Below are positions 1-7,298 of a DNA stretch of 10,628 bases, piece by piece; the first letter of the stretch is position 1, and each line of letters starts with the position of its first letter. The notes below the pieces were generated by a model that was given only the letters and a program-made list of their open reading frames with translations, made no database searches and was not told the DNA's origin. The DNA is from Nitrososphaerota archaeon (GTDB taxonomy: Archaea > Thermoproteota > Nitrososphaeria > Nitrososphaerales > Nitrosopumilaceae), in contig JAGWGS010000028.1 in assembly GCA_028867235.1 (NCBI GenBank), positions 1 through 10,628 on the forward strand. The letters are read 5' to 3'. A program made the translations under genes and the position numbers.

Positions 1-306
1 TAATTTTGTAATTAAACTATTCATGGCATTAACCTTATTGATCTGCTCTTGTATGATTTCATCAAATGCATCTTCAGGTGCAATTGCGGTGCACATGATG
101 GGTTTACTTTTTGATAATATCGCAATCTTTTTTTTCTCTAACTTGAGAAGAGTTGGATATACCTTGGTTCTTGGCAAGTTTGAATAATAAGCAAGCTCCC
201 CTGCTGAAATGGTTCCTTTTGTTATAAGGGCAACATATGCTTGTGCCTCATACTTGCTTAACCCAAATTCTTCTAAGCTTACGGCTAAGTCTTGACCTTT
301 GACCAT
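1..306 (-). CDS. TrmB-family transcriptional regulator, N-terminal part (truncated by window edge)
   Basis: Translating the minus strand from the ATG at 306-304 gives 102 codons open to the window edge. Residues about 9-60 read LEEFGLSKYEAQAYVALI, then a helix-turn-helix stretch with SAGELAYYSNLPRTKVYPTL and LEKKKI. This is the typical winged-helix DNA-binding domain of TrmB-type archaeal regulators, where the 'GLSxYEAxAYxAL' opening and the 'RxKVYxxLxxLEKK' recognition segment are characteristic. A helical region follows (AIAPEDAFDEIIQEQINKVN), which fits the linker or dimerisation coiled coil before a C-terminal domain that lies outside the window. The ATG is favoured because AGGTG, complementary to the archaeal 16S 3' end, precedes it by 7 nt. 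The gene is divergent from the cdv-type operon and could regulate it, itself, or a distant target. The effector-binding domain cannot be judged because it is not in the window. Confidence 0.85.
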   Translation of the reverse strand, partial: MVKGQDLAVSLEEFGLSKYEAQAYVALITKGTISAGELAYYSNLPRTKVYPTLLKLEKKKIAILSKSKPIMCTAIAPEDAFDEIIQEQINKVNAMNSLITKL

Positions 307-313
307 GAGAAAA

Positions 314-318
314 CACCT
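314..318 (-). promoter_or_regulatory. Shine-Dalgarno site of the TrmB-like gene
   Basis: The minus strand reads AGGTG here, 7 nt before the ATG at 306-304. It matches the AGGTGATC core complementary to the 3' end of archaeal 16S rRNA. It decides the start codon and indicates a leadered transcript for this gene, unlike several leaderless genes in the window. Confidence 0.55.
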
Positions 319-406
319 ACAAATTGGAAGGTAAACTGAATAGCTAAATTCATTGAACAAAGGTTTGAAAAAATACTAAGCTGTATCTCTCATCTATGTT
401 ACTGCG

Positions 407-426
407 GTTACAGTGATTGCTGTAAC
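407..426. promoter_or_regulatory. Operator-like inverted repeat GTTACAG-N6-CTGTAAC
   Basis: Two perfect 7-bp arms, GTTACAG (407-413) and CTGTAAC (420-426), flank a 6-bp spacer. An extra direct GTTAC copy lies at 398-402, one short step upstream. The palindrome ends 9 bp before the TATA-like element at 435-448, between the divergent TrmB-like gene and the cdv-type operon. This is the expected geometry for a dimeric transcription factor acting on the operon, and perhaps on the divergent gene. The symmetry is directly visible; the regulator identity is unknown, and the neighbouring TrmB-like protein is only the nearest candidate. Confidence 0.5.
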
Positions 427-434
427 AAGGCCCG

Positions 435-448
435 TATAAGTATAAAAT
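435..448 (+). promoter_or_regulatory. TATA box of the cdvB-like/cdvC operon
   Basis: TATAAGTATAAAAT follows a short C/G stretch that could serve as BRE. The centre of the first half (435-442) lies about 26 nt upstream of the ATG at 465. This is the standard archaeal TATA-to-start distance and suggests a leaderless message beginning at or next to that ATG. Confidence 0.6.
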
Positions 449-464
449 CAGGTCTTTGTATGAA

Positions 465-1028
465 ATGATTAATCAATCAAAATGGGTTCTAGAGGATCAA
501 AGCAAAAGTCAGCTCGTTAGGGCTAGTACTATAAAACCAAGGATTGATTACGCAATAGAAATTGTAGATGGTTTACTAGATGTTCTAGTACAGCATAAAC
601 ACGATATAACACAAAATAATCTTGAATTGTATAGGCAGCTTGAGGTTAACCCTGTGGCTATTTCCACACTTGAAAAACAGGTAAAATATGAACTTGAACT
701 GTCATATACTGTAGAATCATTAAGACAGGTGCGAAGAAGTTTAGACTGTATTGCAGGGATGGGAAATGTATCAACTGTCTTGTCACCTACAGTGTCTATT
801 GTAAGGACAATACGTTCTAGACTCTTGGCATTGATGCCTGCAATGGATTTCCAATTAGGTGAATTATCTCTACTATTGAGTGGGATAATAATAGATGCGG
901 CACATCTTGCAAGTCTTACTCTTGATTTTTCAAAGGCAAATGAAGCATCAAGTCGCCTCCTAGATGAAGCTAAATTGATCGCTGACTCTAAAATATACAA
1001 GCAGTTCCCTAATCTAGATTTACCGTGA
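465..1028 (+). CDS. CdvB/ESCRT-III (Snf7-like) family protein
   Basis: A 187-residue, almost entirely helical protein with the layout of archaeal CdvB paralogues. It has a helical hairpin (about 25-95) ending in ELELSYTVESLRQVRRSLD, then GNVSTVLSPTVSIVRTIRSR (100-119), a 'MPAMDFQLGELSLLLSGI' helix (124-141), and a C-terminal EASSRLLDEAKLIADSK...FPNL segment (160-184). In CdvB-type proteins the equivalents are 'YAxELxxIRK', 'GDVxxxLxPxxxVIKxVxxxL', 'PExxxELxxIxxxL' and 'EAxKILxEAxxxAExxxxxxFPxLP'. ESCRT-III proteins polymerise on membranes and are remodelled by Vps4/CdvC, here encoded two genes downstream. No clear C-terminal broken winged helix for CdvA binding is present, so it resembles the shorter accessory paralogues rather than canonical CdvB. 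ATG 465 is preferred to TTG 456 because of TATA spacing. The family call is by visual pattern and is divergent; an HMM search would settle it. Confidence 0.72.
   Translation: MINQSKWVLEDQSKSQLVRASTIKPRIDYAIEIVDGLLDVLVQHKHDITQNNLELYRQLEVNPVAISTLEKQVKYELELSYTVESLRQVRRSLDCIAGMGNVSTVLSPTVSIVRTIRSRLLALMPAMDFQLGELSLLLSGIIIDAAHLASLTLDFSKANEASSRLLDEAKLIADSKIYKQFPNLDLP
1024..1028 (+). promoter_or_regulatory. Shine-Dalgarno-like CGTGA before the middle operon gene
   Basis: CGTGATT at the end of the upstream gene contains GTGAT, part of the AGGTGAT sequence complementary to archaeal 16S rRNA. It sits about 8 nt before ATG 1038. It favours that ATG over the TTG at 1029 and suggests translation coupled to the upstream gene. 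Confidence 0.35.
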
Positions 1029-1037
1029 TTGTGTAAA

Positions 1038-1613
1038 ATGCTCAATTTTACAAAAAATGATGATATCCAATCTGACTTGACTGGGTATCTTGGTAAAATT
1101 AGGGTCCTGTCTTCAAAAATTGAACAAAAGGTTTCTCAAAAAGATGTTGATGAAAGTGATACTTTTGTTGAATCCTTGTCTATTGAAGAGCTAAAAGATA
1201 TACGCCAAGTTATACGCGCAGCTGAATACCTTCTTACAAAATATCAAGATAAAAAAGATGTCAAATTCTTTTTGCAGGAATTCGTTGGAATAATCATGCA
1301 TGCATCAAATTCTATTGATGGCTTAAAAGACGAGCTTGAGGATCTAGTCATATCTGCAGAATTTGCTCTAAAACAAATCCAGTCATTACATAGAGATGTT
1401 ACTGAAAATCTCACCTTTGAGAAGGCAACCCAAACAAAGATTGATGATTTCAAAATACCTTCACTGCTTGATACTCTTGCTCCTGTTCCTCCAAATGTTG
1501 AGTTGTCCAAAGCAGAAACGCCTTTGCTAAAAATTAGTTCAATTAATTTAACAAATCCTACTAGACGAATTAACACTGGTGATTACCTTGAAAGAACTGC
1601 AGTCGAGATATAG
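1038..1613 (+). CDS. Uncharacterised helical protein encoded between an ESCRT-III-like gene and cdvC
   Basis: A 191-residue acidic protein that I do not recognise. Residues about 8-125 are predicted helices with heptad-like hydrophobics. The stretch SIEELKDIRQVIRAAEYLL...DVKFFLQEFVGII (48-86) loosely echoes the 'ELxxIRxV...DVxxxLxxxVxII' pattern of its upstream ESCRT-III-like neighbour, so it may be a very divergent or shortened member of the same fold. The tail (126-191) looks extended and holds a proline-bearing patch, IPSLLDTLAPVPP (140-152). This is the kind of segment that in ESCRT-III proteins docks on the MIT domain of Vps4/CdvC, though no exact MIM motif is visible. The start is taken at ATG 1038, 9 nt after the upstream stop; TTG 1029 would add three residues. 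cdvC begins 11 nt after its stop, so the three genes are almost certainly one transcript. A role as CdvC partner or adaptor is inference from position. Confidence 0.7.
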   Translation: MLNFTKNDDIQSDLTGYLGKIRVLSSKIEQKVSQKDVDESDTFVESLSIEELKDIRQVIRAAEYLLTKYQDKKDVKFFLQEFVGIIMHASNSIDGLKDELEDLVISAEFALKQIQSLHRDVTENLTFEKATQTKIDDFKIPSLLDTLAPVPPNVELSKAETPLLKISSINLTNPTRRINTGDYLERTAVEI

Positions 1614-1624
1614 TTGATGATATT

Positions 1625-2809
1625 ATGAGTCTGGCTCCACAAGAATTAGAAAATAGTGCTAGCAAATTTGCTGCTGAAGCAATCAAACTTGATTCACAAG
1701 GCGCAAGGGGAATGGCAATTGCAAATTATCAAAGAGCAATAGAATCTCTGGTTAAATTAATACAGCTTTATCCTGAAAACAAGCTCAATAGAGTATACCA
1801 AGAGCGAACAGCTGCTTATCAAAATCGCATTAAAGCATTACAAATGAATAATGTTGAAGTAGAACCAGCTGTTGACCCAAAGGCAACTCCTGAAGAACAA
1901 AAACAATCTCTTGCAAAAAATGAACTTGATTCACTAATAATGAAGGAAAAACCAAATGTCTCATGGAAGGAAGTTGTTGGTCTTGATGATGCAAAGAATG
2001 CATTAAGAGAATCAATTGTTTATCCTGCGAAAAGACCTGACCTGTTTCCTTTGGGATGGCCAAGAGGTATTCTTCTTTATGGTCCTCCGGGATGCGGTAA
2101 AACAGTTCTTGCTGCAGCTACTGCTAGTGAGATTGATGGTTATTTTATCAATGTTGATGCTGCATCTATGATGAGTAAATGGCTTGGTGAAGCAGAGAAG
2201 AATGTCTCAAAATTATTCCAGATGGCACGTGGGTTGGCAGAAAAAGAAGGTTTACCTGTAATACTTTTCATAGATGAAGTTGATTCACTGCTAGGAAATA
2301 GAAATAGTGAGATTGGTGGTGAAATTCGTGTAAAAAATCAATTCTTGACTGAGATGGATGGCATCAATGGTAAAGGAAAAGACCTCAAACTCTATGTGAT
2401 TGGTGCAACCAATAAACCGTGGAGTCTTGACTGGCCATTTCTTAGAAGATTCACTAAGAGAGTCTATGTACCACTTCCATCCCTTGAGGCAAGAGAGAAT
2501 CTCTTTGATCTTTATACATCTCCATTGCACAAGGATGACAAAGTAAAATCAGGTGATCTTGCTAAACTGGCAGATGGATACAGCGCATCAGATATCAAAG
2601 ATATATGTCAATCTGCACAACTGATGGTAGTAAATGATTTGTTCCATTCTCCAAACTTTGGAGAGGAAGTACTTGGTGAACCAAAGGCTCAACCACGAGT
2701 AATTACAACCTCTGATTTCAAGGAAATAATATCCAGGAGAAAACCCAGTGTATCTATGGAAATGATTAGGGCCTACTACAAGTGGACTGAACAATTCAAA
2801 GCATTATAG
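1625..2809 (+). CDS. cdvC: CdvC, Vps4-type AAA+ ATPase of the archaeal division (ESCRT) machinery
   Basis: A 394-residue protein that remodels or disassembles ESCRT-III/CdvB filaments by ATP-driven threading. Residues 1-75 form an MIT-like three-helix domain (AAEAIKLDSQG...AIANYQRAIESLVKL), which binds filament-protein tails. A linker rich in K, E and P follows to about 110. The AAA core has Walker A GPPGCGKT (153-160), pore loop SKWLGE (184-189), Walker B ILFIDEVD (213-220), sensor-1 Asn in GATNKPW (N263) and arginine fingers in LRRFTKR (R274, R275). The C-terminal helix SVSMEMIRAYYKWTEQF is the Vps4 signature that packs back on the core. The eukaryotic beta-domain is replaced by a short segment around 342-360, usual for archaea. 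ATG 1625 is 11 nt after the preceding stop. Acts at the membrane-associated division ring in the cytoplasm. Confidence 0.95.
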   Translation: MSLAPQELENSASKFAAEAIKLDSQGARGMAIANYQRAIESLVKLIQLYPENKLNRVYQERTAAYQNRIKALQMNNVEVEPAVDPKATPEEQKQSLAKNELDSLIMKEKPNVSWKEVVGLDDAKNALRESIVYPAKRPDLFPLGWPRGILLYGPPGCGKTVLAAATASEIDGYFINVDAASMMSKWLGEAEKNVSKLFQMARGLAEKEGLPVILFIDEVDSLLGNRNSEIGGEIRVKNQFLTEMDGINGKGKDLKLYVIGATNKPWSLDWPFLRRFTKRVYVPLPSLEARENLFDLYTSPLHKDDKVKSGDLAKLADGYSASDIKDICQSAQLMVVNDLFHSPNFGEEVLGEPKAQPRVITTSDFKEIISRRKPSVSMEMIRAYYKWTEQFKAL

Positions 2810-2812
2810 ATC

Positions 2813-2817
2813 TTTTT
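2813..2817 (+). terminator. Possible oligo-T terminator after cdvC
   Basis: A run of five T lies 4 nt after the cdvC stop. Archaeal RNA polymerase can terminate at short T-tracts without a hairpin, and a separate carA promoter starts about 27 bp further on. No stem-loop is visible, so this is weak. Confidence 0.25.
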
Positions 2818-2843
2818 ACTAACTCTTTTGCAAATAAGATCGA

Positions 2844-2857
2844 CATAAAATTTAAAT
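2844..2857 (+). promoter_or_regulatory. TATA box of carAB
   Basis: The AT-rich element CATAAAATTTAAAT ends 16 bp before the carA ATG at 2874. Its first half is centred about 26-27 nt upstream of that codon, fitting a leaderless carA transcript. No Shine-Dalgarno sequence precedes the ATG, which agrees with this. Confidence 0.5.
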
Positions 2858-2873
2858 CCCTATTAAAATCCAC

Positions 2874-4046
2874 ATGCAGAGGGTTTCAAGAATACCAATA
2901 AAAAAATCCAAATATGCAAACAAGTTTGGTGTGCTAATTTTGGAAGATGGTACTGTTTTTGAAGGCATGGGTTTTGGTTATTCTACTAGTATTTTTGGAG
3001 AGGCTGTCTTTAACACTGGTATGACCGGATACATTGAGGCACTAACTGATCCTTCCTATAGTGGGCAAATTCTTACACTGACATATCCTCTTGTGGGAAA
3101 TTATGGAGTTCCGGATCCTACTGCTAAAGACCGCGATGGCATACGCAAGAGCTTTGAATCAGAGAAAATACAGGCAAGGGGTCTTGTAGTTCATGAACTA
3201 TCTCTTACCGCAAGTCATTGGAATCTGACAATGACCCTTGATGAGTGGTTGTATAATGAAAGAATCCCTGGAATTTCTGGAATTGATACTAGGGAGTTGA
3301 CAATCAAACTTAGAACAAGTGGGGTCATGATGGCAGCACTTGCAGTATCTGATACTCCTATTGACATATCTGAGTTGAAAAAACAATTGGAATCTGCAAA
3401 AAAATACAATGATGAGGAATTTATGAATGCTGTATCAACCAAAGAGCCCCAAACATTTGGTACTGAATCTGAGTCCATAGTGGTTATTGATACTGGAGTA
3501 AAAAATGCAATACTGCGAAATATTAGAAGTCTAGGATACAAAGTAATCAAAGTTCCATGGAACTATTCTCTGGAAAAAATAATGTCTTACAATCCAAAAG
3601 GAATTGTATTCTCAAATGGACCGGGTGATCCAATAAAATGTGCTGAAACAATGAATACTGCAAAGCAAGTAATAGAAAAAAATATTCCTACACTGGGAAT
3701 TTGTCTTGGCGCACAAATTTTGGGGTTGGCTGGCGGTGCAAATACGTACAAATTAAAATATGGTCATAGGGGTCAAAACAAATCCTGCATTAATCTTGAC
3801 AATGATCAAGTCTATGTAACAAGTCAAAATCATGGGTATTGCATCGATCCAGAGTCTCTTAAAAATACTGATTTTAAGTTGTGGTTTACAAATGCTGATG
3901 ATAAAACAGTAGAAGGAATAAAACATAAACAAAAAAAGATAATTGCGGTACAATTTCATCCTGAAGCGTCTCCAGGACCTTTTGATTGCATGTTTATTTT
4001 TGAAGAGCTCAAGAAACTCATAGGGGAGGACAATGCCAAAAGATGA
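2874..4046 (+). CDS. carA: Carbamoyl-phosphate synthase, small (glutaminase) subunit
   Basis: The 390-residue subunit hydrolyses glutamine and passes ammonia to CarB for carbamoyl-phosphate synthesis, feeding pyrimidine and arginine biosynthesis in the cytoplasm. The N-terminal CPSase-S domain (about 17-150) has LEDGTVFEGMGFG, GEAVFNTGMTGY and TDPSYSGQILTLTYPLVGNYG, followed by GISGIDTRELT. The class-I glutamine amidotransferase domain (200-385) has FSNGPGDP, the nucleophile elbow LGICLGAQ (Cys277), YGHRGQN, SQNHGY and QFHPEASPGP with His362 and Glu364 completing the triad. The elbow reads GICLGAQ rather than the common GICLGHQ; the changed residue is not catalytic. Length is close to the usual ~380. 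ATG 2874 suits the TATA spacing, although it gives a short basic N-terminal extension before the domain. The 3' end overlaps the start of carB by 14 bp, so translation is coupled. Confidence 0.96.
   Translation: MQRVSRIPIKKSKYANKFGVLILEDGTVFEGMGFGYSTSIFGEAVFNTGMTGYIEALTDPSYSGQILTLTYPLVGNYGVPDPTAKDRDGIRKSFESEKIQARGLVVHELSLTASHWNLTMTLDEWLYNERIPGISGIDTRELTIKLRTSGVMMAALAVSDTPIDISELKKQLESAKKYNDEEFMNAVSTKEPQTFGTESESIVVIDTGVKNAILRNIRSLGYKVIKVPWNYSLEKIMSYNPKGIVFSNGPGDPIKCAETMNTAKQVIEKNIPTLGICLGAQILGLAGGANTYKLKYGHRGQNKSCINLDNDQVYVTSQNHGYCIDPESLKNTDFKLWFTNADDKTVEGIKHKQKKIIAVQFHPEASPGPFDCMFIFEELKKLIGEDNAKR
4023..4028 (+). promoter_or_regulatory. Shine-Dalgarno site of carB within the end of carA
   Basis: GGGAGG lies 5 nt before the ATG at 4033 and matches the GGAGG core complementary to the archaeal 16S 3' end. 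It fixes the true start of carB inside carA, although the frame from this start is broken further on by the insertion at 4108-4127. Confidence 0.65.
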
Positions 4047-7000
4047 GTCGTTAAAGAAGATTCTAGTTCTTGGTAGTGGGGCAATTAAAATCGGAGAAGC
4101 AGGCGAAAGTCATCTAATGACCGTCAATTCGACTACTCCGGTAGCCAATGTCTCAAAGCTATACAAGAAGAAGGAATCAAGAGTGTTCTTGTAAATCCAA
4201 ACATTGCAACAATACAAACTGATACTAGGTTTGCAGACAAGGTGTACTCTATTCCTGTGAATCCTTCTTACGTTGAATCTATCATTGAAACAGAACGACC
4301 TGATGGTCTAATGCTTGGCTTTGGAGGCCAGACTGCACTAAACTGTGGAGTAAAACTAGAGGAACTTGGAGTACTCAAAAAATATGGTGTTAAGGTACTT
4401 GGAACTCAAGTAGGTGGAATTCAAGCAACAGAAGATAGACAACTATTCAAGGATTCTATGATTGCATGTGGAGTGCCTGTATTAAAAAGTAGAACAGTGT
4501 ACAATTTTGAAGAAGCAAAAAAAGTCGCAAATGACATTGGATATCCTGTAATTATTCGTGTTGCATATACTCTTGGAGGAAAGGGTGGAGGGGTAGCTCA
4601 TAATGAAATTGAATTACATGAAATTGTGACAAGGGGTCTTAATGCTAGTCTTGTTGGCCAGGTTTTAATTGAGGAATATATCGGACATTGGAAACAAATA
4701 GAGTATGAAGTAATGGCAGATTATACTGGAAACAATGTCATAATTTGTAACATGGAAAATGTTCTATCCATGAGAGTACATACTGGTGACAATATTGTGG
4801 TTGCACCATCTCAGACACTTGATAACTATGAATATCAATTGCTAAGATCTGCAGCACTCCGTGCTGCAAAACATGTTGGAATTGTTGGTGAATGTAATGT
4901 ACAGTTTGCACTAGATCCAGATTCTGACAAGTATGTTGCAATTGAAATGAATCCAAGACTATCACGTTCATCTGCACTTGCAAGTAAGGCAACTGGATAC
5001 CCAATAGCATACATGGCTGCAAAAATTGTAATGGGGCACACCCTTCCAGAACTTGTTAATCGCATTACAAAAACTACTACTGCATGTTTTGAACCATCAC
5101 TTGATTATATTGTATGCAAGCATCCCAGATGGGATTTTAGCAAATTTGAATTGGCAAATAGAAATCTTGGACCTACAATGAAGTCGGTAGGTGAAGTAAT
5201 GGGGGTTGGCAGGAGGTTTGAAGAATCATTACAAAAAGCAATACGCATGCTTGAAATTGGAAATGATGGACTTGTTGCAAATAGAGGCATCGATAAAAAA
5301 TATGATATTGAAGAGATTGAAAACAAGCTGCAAAAACCTGATGACAAAATTTTATACTATGTAGCTGAGGCGTTGCGTCATGACATGCCTCTTGAACGCA
5401 TATACAAACTATCTGCAATAGATCCTTGGTTTATAGAAAAAATTGAAAATATTGTAAAGATGGAAAAAAAACTCAAGGAAGAAAAACTCGATAACTTGTT
5501 ATTGCGTGAAGCCAAACAGTTTGGATTTTCTGATAAACAAATTGGTAGATTGGTAGGAAAAGAAGATCTTGAAATTAGAAAAATTCGCAAGGCGGCTGGA
5601 ATTATGCCTGTGGTAAAACGCATTGATACTCTTGCAGCAGAATGGCCCGCAAAAACTAATTATTTGTATTTTACTTACGGTGGGAAAACAAATGATCTTG
5701 AAGTCAAGTCTGATCTGCAAAAAATCGCAGTACTTGGAGCTGGTCCATACAGAATTGGCAGCAGTGTAGAATTTGATTGGGGCACTGTAAATATGGTGTG
5801 GGGACTAAAGGAAAATGGAGCAAAAGAAGTCTCCGTAATAAACTGTAACCCTGAAACGGTATCTACTGATTATGATATCTGTGATAGATTGTATTTTGAA
5901 GAGTTGACACTTGAACGAGTACTTGATGTGGCAGATTTTGAAAAACTTGATGGCATTGTGACTGCTGTGGGTGGTCAAACTGCAAATAATTTAACTCCAA
6001 AACTTGCACAAAATGGAATTAAAATAATTGGAACATCTTTTGAAGATATTGACAAGGCTGAAAACCGTTCTACTTTTAGCAAAATGTTAGATGATTTGAA
6101 TATACGTCAACCTCCGTGGCAGGCATTCTCAAGCCTGACTGATGCCAAAAAATTTGCAACAAAAGTTGGATACCCAGTGCTTGTTAGACCTTCATATGTC
6201 CTCAGTGGGGCTGCTATGAAAGTAGTCTGGTCTGAGACCCAACTAAAAAAATACCTTGAAGATGCCACTAATGTTTCTCCTGACTATCCAGTAGTTATAA
6301 CAAAATTCATGCTCCACTCACTTGAGGCAGAAGTTGATGGTGTAAGTGATGGAGAAAATGTGGTAATAGGTGCAGTAATTGAACATATTGAAGGAGCAGG
6401 TGTACACTCTGGAGATTCAATGATGTGCATTCCGCCATGGACATTGAATAACAAAGTTGTTGATACCATACTAGATTATGCAAAAAAGATTGCAATTGCG
6501 TTCAAAATTAAAGGACCATTTAATCTACAATTTCTAATCAACCAAGATCAAGTCTATGTGATTGAGCTTAACATCAGGGCGTCGCGTTCAATGCCGTTTA
6601 TTTCAAAATTTGTCAAAATGAATCTAATTAATCTGGCTGCGCGTGCAGTACTTGGTAAGAAACTACCTATTGTGCCAAAAGATAGGTGGCGCAAGATTCA
6701 TCACTATGGCATCAAAGTTCCGCAGTTTTCATTCATGCAACTTGATGGTGCTGATATCATTCTTGGTGTGGAGATGCAATCTACTGGAGAAGCTGCTTGT
6801 TTTGGTGACAGTTTTTATGATGCCCTTGCAAAGGGATTGACTTCTGTAGGATATTCTCTTCCAATGAAAGGTTCTGTTCTAATAAGTGTCGGGGGTTCTG
6901 AAAATAAAGAAAAATTACTACAGACCGCACTTTTACTTAAAAGTCTGGGATACAAGTTACTTGCAACAGAACATACTGCAGAATTTCTATCTGATAAGAG

Positions 7001-7298
7001 GATAGGTGATGTGGAAGTCGTGTATAAAATAAGTGAGCCTCAAAGAAAACCAAACATAGCTGATTTACTCTATGAAAGAAAAATAGACTTTATCATAAAT
7101 GTTCCAAGTACCTCTACTCTTGAAAAATATGTTGGCATGCTTTATGATGAATACCAAATAAGAAGAAAAGCTGTCGAGCTTGGAATTCCAGTTCTTATCA
7201 CAACAGAGCTTGCAGATTCTTTTGCAAAGACACTTGAATGGCTAAAACACAATGAAACTACAAAGAAACCTCTAGAACCATACGAAAAAGTAGACTAG
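4033..7298 (+). CDS. carB: Carbamoyl-phosphate synthase, large subunit; frame broken by a 20-nt insertion at 4108-4127
   Basis: CarB makes carbamoyl phosphate from bicarbonate, ammonia and two ATP with two duplicated ATP-grasp halves. The ATG at 4033 has a strong SD and reads MPKDESLKKILVLGSGAIKI then GEAGE (codons 1-25). The conserved continuation FDYSGSQCLKAIQEEG appears only after skipping 4108-4127 (TTC at 4128). Joined this way the protein is 1081 residues, near the 1073 of E. coli. As written, the frame from 4033 reaches TAA within about 30 codons after the insertion. Downstream everything is intact: first ATP-grasp (YTLGGKGGG, EMNPRLSRSSALASKATGYP), oligomerisation region, second half starting VLGAGPYRIGSSVEFDWG, its ATP-grasp (ELNIRASRSMPFISK), and the C-terminal MGS-like allosteric domain after about codon 930. 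The open frame's first possible start, GTG 4242, is an internal Val codon (DKVYSIP) and would delete part of the first fold. Genuine mutation, assembly error and RNA-level correction are all possible. Confidence 0.9.
4108..4127 (+). other. 20-nt frameshifting insertion in carB, hairpin-forming
   Basis: The sequence AGTCATCTAATGACCGTCAA separates codon GAA (Glu25) from TTC (Phe) in the near-invariant E-F-D-Y-S-G motif of CarB. Its placement is ambiguous by up to two bases to the left because both ends carry AA. Twenty is not a multiple of three, so the frame shifts. It contains a perfect small hairpin, GTCAT-CTA-ATGAC (4109-4121). The restored carB junction CGAATTCG is an 8-bp palindrome and the insert sits at its centre. 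The homologous junction in the second half of carB (VEFDWG) has no insertion. Identified by comparison with the known CarB motif, not by a database search. Confidence 0.8.

Noticed and set aside
4105..4130. Insert as transposon footprint or EcoRI linker
   Set aside because: The restored site would be GAATTC, but there is no AATT duplication on both sides as a linker would leave, and at most a 2-nt repeat (AA) flanks the insert, so no target-site duplication is supported.
4092..4140. carB insert as a canonical archaeal bulge-helix-bulge intron
   Set aside because: The complementary arms exist, but the loops between them (about 7/4 and 1/6 nt) do not give the 3-nt bulge, 4-bp helix, 3-nt bulge geometry cut by the splicing endonuclease. 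I keep RNA removal only as an open possibility.
4242..7298. carB starting at GTG 4242 as a complete shorter protein
   Set aside because: This GTG is the Val of the conserved DKVYSIP region. A protein starting here would lack the N-terminal nucleotide-binding fold, and the real N-terminus is visible upstream at 4033.
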